From Lachnospiraceae bacterium (lineage in GTDB: Bacteria > Bacillota > Clostridia > Lachnospirales > Lachnospiraceae): a stretch of DNA of 9,090 nucleotides. The DNA lies in NCBI GenBank assembly GCA_900763175.1, contig CAAFJI010000204.1, positions 1 through 9,090 on the forward strand, written 5' to 3'. The notes beneath the pieces are model-generated. The model did no database searches. It worked only from the letters and a program-made list of their open reading frames with translations, and was not told where the DNA came from. This document shows positions 1-6,702 of the stretch, in pieces. Position numbers and translations under genes: made by a program. How positions within the stretch are numbered: the stretch's first letter is position 1; the number at the start of each line of letters is the position of its first letter.

Positions 1-5
1 AAATC

Positions 6-53
6 GTGTCATTATAATGCCGTTTTATACGGTGCTATAATGGCACTTTTTTT
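6..53 (+). terminator. Intrinsic terminator-like hairpin upstream of ssb
   Basis: Bases 6-22 pair with 30-46 (17 positions, with a few G-U wobbles and one mismatch) around a 7-base loop, and the stem is followed directly by a run of seven T at 47-53. This is the layout of a rho-independent terminator for a gene lying left of the window. The stem is A/T-rich in the middle (CATTATA against TATAATG), so its strength is uncertain. The right arm contains TATAAT at 36-41, which could alternatively serve as a -10 box for ssb, but no good -35 is seen 17-18 bases upstream. Confidence 0.65.
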
Positions 54-99
54 ATTTTAATCTATTTTAACGCCCAAAGAGGCAGAAAGGAGAATTTTT

Positions 100-801
100 A
101 TGTCAGCAATTTTAACAATTTTAGGGAGGGCCACAAGAGATCCTGAGATGCAGCAAGGAAAAAATTCCGGTACGGAATATGTTTCTCTGGACATTGCAGT
201 TTCACAGCGAGGCCAGGATGGAAAGGAAGAAACCATTTACTATCAGTGCTATTTTAACAAGTTCCTTGCAGAACGCTTAGCAAAAGCAGGCGTAAAGAAA
301 GGAACCGGGCTGATGATCTATGGTGATCTGGAGCTTCATCCGTTCATTTATCAGAAAGGAAAGAATGCGGGGCAGGCAAATGCCGGTCCGAGGATCAATG
401 TCAAGGACTGGCACTTTGTACCATCCAACCGTTCTGACAGCAATACCGGACATCCGGGTGCAAACCAGAACAGCCAGCCGAATGGTGGTGCGGCAACGCC
501 CGGTGCAGCCGGCAATGGCAGCTACCCAATGCAGGGAAATCCCAATGGCAGCTACCAGAATCAGGCAATGCCTGGCGGCTATCCACAGCAGGGAATGGCT
601 CCTGCTAACGGTGCCTACACGCCTCCTGCAAATGGCGGACAGTATCAGGCTCCGCCAAACGGAACCGGTCAGCCACAGAGCAGCTACCCGCCGCAGGGCA
701 GTTATACCGGAATGCCAAATTACGGAGGTATGCCGGGCAGTCAGCCAACTGACGGCTTTCAAAATGTGCCGGAACAGATGGCATCCCAGTTGCCCTATTA
801 A
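100..801 (+). CDS. ssb: Single-stranded DNA-binding protein (element-type SSB)
   Basis: This 233-aa protein should bind single-stranded DNA during replication, repair or transfer of the element. Residues 1-108 read as an SSB OB fold: a first strand ILTILGRATRDPE, a central strand with EYVSLDIAVS, then YYQCYFNKFLAERLA, a turn with KGTGLMIYGDLEL, and a closing strand INVKDWHFV. Residues 109-233 form a disordered tail rich in Gly, Asn, Pro, Gln and Ser with repeated NGSY and PxQG-like units. The usual acidic tip (DDDIPF type), which recruits partner proteins, is not present. The protein ends EQMASQLPY, keeping only a hydrophobic LPY end. The start is fixed by AGAAAGGAG at 84-92, seven bases before the ATG. 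A terminator hairpin follows at 822-868, so ssb can form its own transcript. SSB identity is confident; a role specific to the element is inferred from the neighbours. Confidence 0.87.
   Translation: MSAILTILGRATRDPEMQQGKNSGTEYVSLDIAVSQRGQDGKEETIYYQCYFNKFLAERLAKAGVKKGTGLMIYGDLELHPFIYQKGKNAGQANAGPRINVKDWHFVPSNRSDSNTGHPGANQNSQPNGGAATPGAAGNGSYPMQGNPNGSYQNQAMPGGYPQQGMAPANGAYTPPANGGQYQAPPNGTGQPQSSYPPQGSYTGMPNYGGMPGSQPTDGFQNVPEQMASQLPY
513..556 (+). repeat. Two direct copies of a 14-base unit inside the ssb tail
   Basis: The 14-mer CAATGGCAGCTACC occurs at 513-526 and again at 543-556, a 30-base period that stays in frame and encodes NGSY twice (residues 139-142 and 149-152). This looks like local duplication within the low-complexity tail, not a functional DNA site. 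Confidence 0.5.
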
Positions 802-821
802 CTCTCAAGGAACCCTATGTT

Positions 822-868
822 GAGGAATTGCATTTATCATCTTTGTGATGATGCAGTTCCTCTTTTTC
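822..868 (+). terminator. Intrinsic terminator after ssb
   Basis: Bases 822-833 (GAGGAATTGCAT) pair with 851-862 (ATGCAGTTCCTC), twelve base pairs with a single G-U. An inner CATC/GATG can extend the stem past a small bulge. TTTTT follows at 863-867. It lies 21 bases after the ssb stop codon and is a convincing rho-independent terminator. Confidence 0.8.
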
Positions 869-872
869 ATGT

Positions 873-904
873 CCGGAAGCGGCGATTTCCCATCCAGCTT
901 CCGG
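873..904 (+). repeat. Perfect 8-bp inverted repeat in the leader of the membrane gene
   Basis: CCGGAAGC at 873-880 is matched by GCTTCCGG at 897-904 across a 16-base loop. No T-run follows, so this is not a terminator. It lies between the ssb terminator and the ribosome binding site at 927-935. It could be an operator half-site pair or an mRNA leader hairpin. CCGGAA is frequent in the codons of this region, so chance cannot be excluded. Confidence 0.4.
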
Positions 905-942
905 GCTTGTCTAAGAATCATGAATCAGAAAGGAATCAGCTC

Positions 943-1719
943 ATGAAAAAATCAAATCGAAAAAAATTCTTACAGTTTGTCGTGCTTGTACTGTTTCTTG
1001 CAGCACTTTTCGTACCACAGGATGCCAACCGGCTTCTGATTGCAGGCATTGCCCTGATCGGTATCGGAGTCACGCTGTTCAGTTATCTTCTCCCGCTTTT
1101 CACGGAACGCCTGAAAAACAGGGAGCATAAGCTACGAAAACGCCCAGAAAGAACTCGTCATCTGGAAGGAACACCTGATCTGGAAACCATTCTCTGGAGA
1201 CAGATCAAATTCCAGATTACCGGAAAGCTCAAGGAAGCCTTCCCGGATGCCACATGGGATTTTGTGAAAGAACCACCGCTCTCCCAGATACTGGATGGGG
1301 AACCATTACGGATTCGCACACGGAATACCGGAAGTTATAATTTTGCGGAAATTCTCATGGATGCCCGTGGCAGTCTGACGCTTCAGATGATGACCATTGA
1401 ATCCTTACATAAAAAGGAACCGTCAGAAGGAAATCCGGATTCCAGACCAGCCGTTAATCCCAAATCATGGTATTCCCTGATTGGGAAACCGCTACTGATG
1501 GAATTGGTCGGTGACTTACAGGCAAGGGGCTATGAAAAGCTGTTTATCAACGAGCAGGGAGATGTCTATATTCTGAACGGCACTGAACCGGAAGTCCGGG
1601 GAAAGCTGGAACATTTCCCGCCCAAAGATTACTGGGGCGAATTGACGGAGATTTTTACTGAAGATGAATTGACCACAGAAGAGACCGAGCAGGCACTGGA
1701 ACTGTCCTGGATCTCATAA
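943..1719 (+). CDS. Membrane-anchored protein of unknown function (two N-terminal TM segments)
   Basis: I do not recognise this 258-aa family. A basic N-terminus (MKKSNRKK) leads into two hydrophobic segments at about residues 9-26 and 31-53, separated by a short polar turn (PQDANR). A strongly basic stretch (RLKNREHKLRKRPER, about 56-70) follows, so the roughly 190-residue remainder is predicted to lie in the cytoplasm. That domain is soluble, mixed alpha/beta and ends in an acidic tail (EDELTTEETEQ). The frame stays open back to an ATG at 817, but the ATG at 943 is chosen because AGAAAGGAA at 927-935 lies seven bases before it and the extra 42 residues would run through the ssb terminator. 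It is first in the operon with the AAA+ ATPase, 16 bases upstream of it, so it may tether that machinery to the membrane; this is inference. Confidence 0.72.
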   Translation: MKKSNRKKFLQFVVLVLFLAALFVPQDANRLLIAGIALIGIGVTLFSYLLPLFTERLKNREHKLRKRPERTRHLEGTPDLETILWRQIKFQITGKLKEAFPDATWDFVKEPPLSQILDGEPLRIRTRNTGSYNFAEILMDARGSLTLQMMTIESLHKKEPSEGNPDSRPAVNPKSWYSLIGKPLLMELVGDLQARGYEKLFINEQGDVYILNGTEPEVRGKLEHFPPKDYWGELTEIFTEDELTTEETEQALELSWIS

Positions 1720-1735
1720 GAAGGAGGAACGAATC

Positions 1736-3547
1736 ATGGCAAATAACATCGTAGCAACCTGGGGGTTCAAACGCAAACTCCCGGAACCATTTGAGGATTA
1801 TACGGACCATGCAATCTTTGATGACATTGCATCCAAATACTGTACTCAGCCACGGAAAAAATCCACGCTTCATGCAGCTACCCTGCGGGCAGTCCTTGCT
1901 TATCTGGAGCTGGAAAACCCGGTTGGCAGTACCCCGCCGGAAAAGCTTGGGGCGGTCGGTACCCAATCCAACAATTTTGTTGTGGCGGAATATCCGAGCA
2001 AAACCGGTGATCTTCAGGTGGTTGTCTACAACCAGCTAAACGGAAAGTTTTACGGAGGCTGCTATACTCCTCCGCCGGATGTGGAAAGCACACCGGAAAA
2101 ATACGAATTTAAAGACTCCAAACAGTCCGGTGCGGCTCTGCTGTTCGCACTGATGCCGGTTTTTCTGGCAGATGAAGAGTGTAATGAAAAGTATCAGGAA
2201 TTAAAAGCGCACCGGGACAACGGTTATCCCGATCTGGACGCCGCTGCGGAAACAGCAGCCGTTCTCTGCGACAACATTTACCGGAGAACCCGCTATGCAT
2301 CAGGTCTCCCGACCGGTGGTGTTAAGATTGACCTTCCGGCAAACGGCGTATTGTCGCTGATCAAACCGTTAAATATCCAGAAGGGGGTCTATGCACCAAC
2401 CGAAGTGCTCCATGGAGACTTTCAGGTGTTACGTCCAGGAAGTGGATTTAAGAAAGCACAGGCAGCCATTTCCAGAGATGATTTTGTTGGGAAATTTATC
2501 CTGACCGCATCCCGAAGGCTGTCTCCGGAAGAGGAGGTATCTGTTCCGACATTGGCAGAGTGGTACATCATCCCTCCGGAAATCAAACGGATCTGCGAAC
2601 ACGCAAAACTGACAACGGATACCACACAGCCGATGCGGAATTTTCTTTTACGGGGACCGGCAGGTACCGGAAAGACCGAAGGAGCCAAAGCCATTGCTTC
2701 CGCACTTCACCTTCCTTACCGCTGCATTACCTGTTCCGCAAATACAGAGGTATTCGACCTTTTAGGTCAGATTCTTCCGGATGTGGACGGAAAACGCACC
2801 CGGCTTCAGCGGCAGTACCCGTCTTTTCAGGAAATCCAGTTAGATCCCTCCGGTGCCTATCAGAAGCTGACCGGAAACTATGATGAAGAAATTTCTGCCG
2901 AGGACACCTACCAGAAGCTGATCGATACGATTTTTGATGAAATGCACAGCTATTATAAGGAACACACCTCCGGACAGAACTTCCAGTATGTGGATACGCC
3001 TCTAGTCGAAGCCATCCGCTATGGGTATATTCTTGAGATACAGGAGCCTACGGTCATTGCTAATCCCGGTGTACTGGTTGGACTTAACTCCCTTTTAGAC
3101 CGCTGTAACAGCGTATATCTTCCAAACGGAGAAACCATCCACCGTCATCCGGATACGACCATCGTAATCACCACAAACAATGACTATGCAGGCTGTAAAC
3201 AGATGAACCAGTCTGTCATTTCCCGAATGAACCTTGTGATTGATCTGGATGAACCGGATGAGGATACACAGGTAGAACGTGCCATGGCTGTTACCGGATG
3301 CAAGGATGCAAAAACGGTACGTCTGATGACACGCATTGTCAAATCCATGGCTGTCTACTGCCGGGAAAATCTCATTACAGATGGCTGCTGTGGCATGAGG
3401 GAGCTGATTTCCTGGGTGCAGTCCTACATGGTCTGCGGGGATATCCGGGAAGCGGCCCGTTACACGGTGCTTGCCTCTGCCTCTGCCGATGCTGAGAACC
3501 GTACGGAAGTGGAAGAAAGCTGTCTGGATACTGTGCTTGCTGCGTAG
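1736..3547 (+). CDS. MoxR/CobS-like AAA+ ATPase
   Basis: This is a 603-aa ATPase with an AAA+ core in its second half. Walker A is GPAGTGKT at residues 307-314. It is followed by FDLLGQ (340-345), a segment found in MoxR/CobS and dynein-type (AAA_5) ATPases. TPLVEAIRYGY (421-431) leads to the Walker B strand ILEIQE (432-437), then GVLVGLNSLLDR, a sensor 1 region ending in TTNND (N481/N482), and a likely arginine finger in SRM (R497). The Walker B aspartate position appears to be Gln436, with Glu437 in the catalytic position. About 65 residues are inserted between the LLGQ segment and TPLVEA. The first 270 residues are a separate domain I do not recognise. MoxR-type ATPases remodel clients together with VWA proteins, and a VWA gene lies one gene downstream. 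The start has AAGGAGG at 1721-1727, eight bases before the ATG. Confidence 0.85.
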   Translation: MANNIVATWGFKRKLPEPFEDYTDHAIFDDIASKYCTQPRKKSTLHAATLRAVLAYLELENPVGSTPPEKLGAVGTQSNNFVVAEYPSKTGDLQVVVYNQLNGKFYGGCYTPPPDVESTPEKYEFKDSKQSGAALLFALMPVFLADEECNEKYQELKAHRDNGYPDLDAAAETAAVLCDNIYRRTRYASGLPTGGVKIDLPANGVLSLIKPLNIQKGVYAPTEVLHGDFQVLRPGSGFKKAQAAISRDDFVGKFILTASRRLSPEEEVSVPTLAEWYIIPPEIKRICEHAKLTTDTTQPMRNFLLRGPAGTGKTEGAKAIASALHLPYRCITCSANTEVFDLLGQILPDVDGKRTRLQRQYPSFQEIQLDPSGAYQKLTGNYDEEISAEDTYQKLIDTIFDEMHSYYKEHTSGQNFQYVDTPLVEAIRYGYILEIQEPTVIANPGVLVGLNSLLDRCNSVYLPNGETIHRHPDTTIVITTNNDYAGCKQMNQSVISRMNLVIDLDEPDEDTQVERAMAVTGCKDAKTVRLMTRIVKSMAVYCRENLITDGCCGMRELISWVQSYMVCGDIREAARYTVLASASADAENRTEVEESCLDTVLAA

Positions 3548-3556
3548 GACACGCCT

Positions 3557-3823
3557 ATGAGAAAAGCAGCACTCACAGAAGCCCAGATCCGAAAGCATCT
3601 GGCAGATAATCTGTCTTATCTCCGGCAAGCCAAAACACCGAAGTTATCACAAAAGGCAGTTGCCAGAATCTTAAATCTTCCCCCGAAAACCATTATGAAT
3701 TATGAAAATGCAAACTCCTCCCCGATGGCTTATGCCGTCCTTCGCCTTGCTGTGTATTACGGCTGCACGATGGAGGAACTGCTGACAAAAAATCTAAGAA
3801 AAGAAAGGAAGAATATCACGTGA
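3557..3823 (+). CDS. Small XRE/Cro-type helix-turn-helix protein
   Basis: This 88-aa DNA-binding protein has a five-helix Cro/C1-type fold: NLSYLRQAK (18-26), LSQKAVARILN (30-40) as the first HTH helix, LPPKTIMNYENANSSP (41-56) as turn and recognition helix, and a closing AVLRLAVYYGCTMEELL (60-76). It has no ligand or protease domain, so it is a minimal regulator. It begins nine bases after the ATPase stop with only a weak upstream TAGGA, suggesting translation is coupled to the upstream gene. Its stop codon overlaps the GTG start of the VWA gene. It may autoregulate the operon or act as an adaptor for the ATPase-VWA pair; neither is shown by the sequence. Confidence 0.8.
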   Translation: MRKAALTEAQIRKHLADNLSYLRQAKTPKLSQKAVARILNLPPKTIMNYENANSSPMAYAVLRLAVYYGCTMEELLTKNLRKERKNIT

Positions 3824-5937
3824 ATCACAGCCAAAGAAATTTAAAGAAACTAATCCGGGCAAAAGAGGATTCCATTGCGGATGAGGAGTTATTCCTCTCC
3901 GCTGCCTATCAGAAGTACCAGACCTCCCTTGCCAGAGCCGTTACCGGACGTTACCGGTATGGACTGCAGGTACTGCTGGACTGGGACATTTCCGAACAGG
4001 CAGGCGTTGCATATACCGACAATTATAAGGTACATCTCAACGCAGCGAACCCGATCACCCAGTCTTTCCCCACCCGTTTCTTACGTTCCCAGAGCCTGAC
4101 AGGGCTCACCGGGCATGAAGTGGGGCACTTACTCTATTCTGATTTCACAGCCCACGCTGTTCATCTGAGGAGTCTGGAAAACGGTTCCTTCTATCCGAAG
4201 GAGCCGGAGCTATCCCTTCCAGCTTATCAGACAGCACTGGAGGAGATCAAAGAAGTGTTAGAAGAAAAGGACAAAGCCGGATGCCTGACACTGGCACGAT
4301 GCGCCGCAACTTTTCAAAACATTCTGGAAGACATCCATATTGAAGACCGTATGTGTGAGGAATTCCACGGCACCTTCCGACAGGGGATTGAACTCAATAA
4401 CCTGCGTATGTCCGAACAGATTCCTTCCATACAGGAACAAATTGACAAAGAATACCAGCCATTTTCCATCATTGCCAACCTGATCCTTTCCTATTGCCGG
4501 ACCGGAAACATCAACAATCCCACCGGCTATCAGGGGGATTATCTGGATACCATTTCCGATTGTACCGATCTTCTGGATACGGCAATGGAATCGGAAAAAG
4601 GCACTGACCGGATGCTGGTTTCCAATGCGCTCTTAGCCCTGACCTGGAACTATATCCAGCCGCTCATCGAAAAAACACGGGAGGAATTGGAAATGCATGG
4701 CGAGGATTCCGCTGCCGATGCTCTGGAAGATCTTCTAGGGGATGAAGTCAGCAGCGGCGCTCCTCTTCCGACCGGAAAAAGCGGTGCCATTCCAAAGAAT
4801 ATCAAACCAGCTTCCCCAAAAGGAAGCGGGAATGATGAGGGCAATGCTCCTTCCGGTCCACGTACCAAAGAGGATGCTATAGAGGAAGCCAAACAGGTGC
4901 TTTCGGAAGAAGGCGGGCGCATCGCTCTTACAAAGACCAATACCATTCTGGATGAAAACAACCCCGGCGTCACTTATGTCAGTCAGTATCAGGGCAGCGG
5001 CTATGAGCATGCTGCAGAGGATCTGTTCCGGATCTTGAACGATGTGGCTGCAGAAAAGGTGCAGGAAGACTGTCAGACGGAACTGACCGAGGAACTGCAG
5101 AAAACAGCCAATGATATTCATTACGGCAATGCCCATGCAGGCATCCATGTTACCATCCATCGCCTGACCAGTGTTTCCGATTACCTGAAGAATGAATACC
5201 AGACAGTTGCTCCCCCGCTCCTGCGGGCTTCCAAAAAGCTGCAAAGCACCATCCTGCCGCTTTTGAAAGAAGAACAGCAAGGCGGAAAGCAGAAGAATCT
5301 CCTGTTTGGAAAACGTCTGGACTCCCATGCTCTCTATAAGACAGACGGAACCATCTTTACCAGAACCAGACTTCCAGGAGAGGAAAAACGTCTGGCTGTT
5401 GCCCTCCTGATTGACGAGAGTGGTTCGATGGGTTGGGGTGACCGGATGACACATGCAAGAAAGACTGCCATTGTCCTTTATGATTTCTGTAAAAGCCTCG
5501 GTATCCCTATCACCATTTACGGGCATTCCACGGATGCAGGCGGCGTTGCTCTTTACTCCTATGCAGAATTTGATTCTGTGGACAATGAGGACTGTTACCG
5601 GCTGATGGATATGTGCGACCGCAACGGGAACCGGGACGGCGCAGCTCTCCGCTTCGTAGCAGAGCATTTGTGCACACGCCCGGAGCTTCAGAAGCTGCTG
5701 ATCCTGATTTCTGACGGTCAGCCAGCCGATTACGGCTACAGCGGAACGGAAGCAGAGGCAGATCTGCGGGGCATCAAGAAAGAATACGAAAAACGGGATG
5801 TCATCCTGTTTGCGGCTGCCATTGGTGACGATAAGGAAAATATCCGCAGGATTTACAAGGACGGATTCCTGGATATCACGAAACTGGAAGAGCTTCCAAA
5901 GAATATGGCACAGCTTGTCAAACAGCATCTCAAATAA
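3820..5937 (+). CDS. VWA-domain protein with HExxH metallopeptidase-like region (CobT-like partner of the AAA+ ATPase)
   Basis: This 705-aa protein has two recognisable parts. Near the N-terminus lies HEVGH (His99, Glu100, His103), a zinc-type HExxH motif, followed at 168-178 by ILEDIHIEDRM, where Glu170, His173 or Glu175 could supply a further ligand. This resembles VWA proteins annotated as predicted metal-dependent peptidases. Residues 200-520 are mostly helical, with a low-complexity acidic and Gly/Pro/Ser linker at about 297-350. The C-terminus (about 525-705) is a VWA domain with an intact MIDAS: DESGS (Asp532, Ser534, Ser536), RDG at 605-607, and ILISDG at 628-633. The start is GTG at 3820, supported by AGAAAGGAAG at 3802-3811 and a four-base GTGA overlap with the preceding stop. 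CobT, NorD and ViaA show the same pairing with a MoxR/CobS ATPase, but no cobalamin genes are present, so cobaltochelatase function is unlikely. Confidence 0.83.
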   Translation: MNHSQRNLKKLIRAKEDSIADEELFLSAAYQKYQTSLARAVTGRYRYGLQVLLDWDISEQAGVAYTDNYKVHLNAANPITQSFPTRFLRSQSLTGLTGHEVGHLLYSDFTAHAVHLRSLENGSFYPKEPELSLPAYQTALEEIKEVLEEKDKAGCLTLARCAATFQNILEDIHIEDRMCEEFHGTFRQGIELNNLRMSEQIPSIQEQIDKEYQPFSIIANLILSYCRTGNINNPTGYQGDYLDTISDCTDLLDTAMESEKGTDRMLVSNALLALTWNYIQPLIEKTREELEMHGEDSAADALEDLLGDEVSSGAPLPTGKSGAIPKNIKPASPKGSGNDEGNAPSGPRTKEDAIEEAKQVLSEEGGRIALTKTNTILDENNPGVTYVSQYQGSGYEHAAEDLFRILNDVAAEKVQEDCQTELTEELQKTANDIHYGNAHAGIHVTIHRLTSVSDYLKNEYQTVAPPLLRASKKLQSTILPLLKEEQQGGKQKNLLFGKRLDSHALYKTDGTIFTRTRLPGEEKRLAVALLIDESGSMGWGDRMTHARKTAIVLYDFCKSLGIPITIYGHSTDAGGVALYSYAEFDSVDNEDCYRLMDMCDRNGNRDGAALRFVAEHLCTRPELQKLLILISDGQPADYGYSGTEAEADLRGIKKEYEKRDVILFAAAIGDDKENIRRIYKDGFLDITKLEELPKNMAQLVKQHLK

Positions 5938-5953
5938 AGGAAGGTGAATACTC

Positions 5954-6640
5954 ATGAATGAAACTTATCAAAACCGGATTACCGACCAGATCTGCAAGAT
6001 CCAGAATGACCGGGCACTCATTGCCTTTTATGACCGGCTCCGCTACGCACCACTCGGCAACTATGCACAGCTACATGCCAAAGGGGAATATCAGGAAAAC
6101 GGGCATAAAGTACATTCTTTAATCTGCATCACCATTCAGGATTATTCCAACGGTACCGGAGACCGGAATATCATCACCCGTTTCAACCTGGCACCGGAAC
6201 AGATCCAGTTCCTCTTAACCCGGATCACTTCCGGTTTTCAGGAATTTGAATGGAGCCAGAGCAAGATCTACGGCAATCCCGATCAGAACGGTTATTCCAC
6301 AGCCCAGATGTTTTATATCTCCAGACATCCCTATGATTCCAAAGGGCAGCCTATGAAAAGCCCATGGAAAATCCAGATTGTAAATGGGAAAGGCATCAAA
6401 GCACAGAATAAGAACGGTGGTTCCTACATGCAGCCACGCAGCTTCCAGTCCGAAAAGACGACAGCCATCCAGCTTACCGACATGGATCTGTTCACGCTTC
6501 TGAAGCGGACGGATTCCTATATTTCCAACTGGGAAACGGTGATTGCTGCATCACTGATCAATAACGGAAAACGGATGCTGGCAGACCAGCAGAACAGTCA
6601 AATGCAACAGACAGCACAGGCTCCGCCTTACGCTGCCTAA
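5954..6640 (+). CDS. Conserved-looking soluble protein of unknown function
   Basis: I do not recognise this 228-aa protein. It has no signal peptide or membrane segment. An N-terminal helical part (about 1-30) is followed by a mixed beta-rich body with many aromatic residues (for example SLICITIQDYSNG, FEWSQSKIYG, MFYISRHPYDS). A helical stretch comes next (about 176-210), then a short Gln/Ala/Pro tail ending QAPPYAA, similar in style to the ssb tail. It follows the VWA gene by 16 bases with AAGGAAGGTG (5937-5946) ahead of the ATG, and is the last gene before the terminator at 6647-6683. Position makes it a likely accessory or client of the ATPase-VWA pair; this is inference from context only. 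Confidence 0.7.
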   Translation: MNETYQNRITDQICKIQNDRALIAFYDRLRYAPLGNYAQLHAKGEYQENGHKVHSLICITIQDYSNGTGDRNIITRFNLAPEQIQFLLTRITSGFQEFEWSQSKIYGNPDQNGYSTAQMFYISRHPYDSKGQPMKSPWKIQIVNGKGIKAQNKNGGSYMQPRSFQSEKTTAIQLTDMDLFTLLKRTDSYISNWETVIAASLINNGKRMLADQQNSQMQQTAQAPPYAA

Positions 6641-6646
6641 ATTTTC

Positions 6647-6683
6647 AGAAGAGAAGCGGTACTTTACTGCTTCTCCTCTTTTT
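6647..6683 (+). terminator. Intrinsic terminator-like hairpin between operons
   Basis: GAGAAGCGGT at 6651-6660 pairs with ACTGCTTCTC at 6666-6675 over a five-base loop, with one G-U. Outer pairs extend the stem past one mismatch, and TTTTT occupies 6679-6683. It closes the ATPase-VWA operon. The ribosome binding site of the next gene starts immediately after the T-run, leaving no room for a promoter in between, so it may act as a partial terminator or attenuator. Confidence 0.75.
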
Positions 6684-6702
6684 AAGAAAGGAGACTTTAG
6701 TT

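Noticed and set aside
277..762. Minus-strand and +2 frame reading frames across the ssb tail
   Set aside because: They arise from the G/C-rich repetitive codons of the SSB linker, lack ribosome binding sites and give low-complexity translations.
817..942. N-terminal extension of the membrane protein from the ATG at 817
   Set aside because: It would translate through the terminator hairpin and has no good ribosome binding site; the ATG at 943 has one at the right distance.
3820..5937. Annotation as cobaltochelatase subunit CobT
   Set aside because: The VWA and ATPase pairing is similar, but no other cobalamin gene is present, an HExxH region is present, and the context is an ssb-linked accessory cluster.
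4735..5955. 406-codon open frame on the minus strand opposite the VWA gene
   Set aside because: It lies wholly antisense to a gene with clear motifs, has no ribosome binding site before its ATG, and its translation shows no domain. It is a codon-bias shadow.
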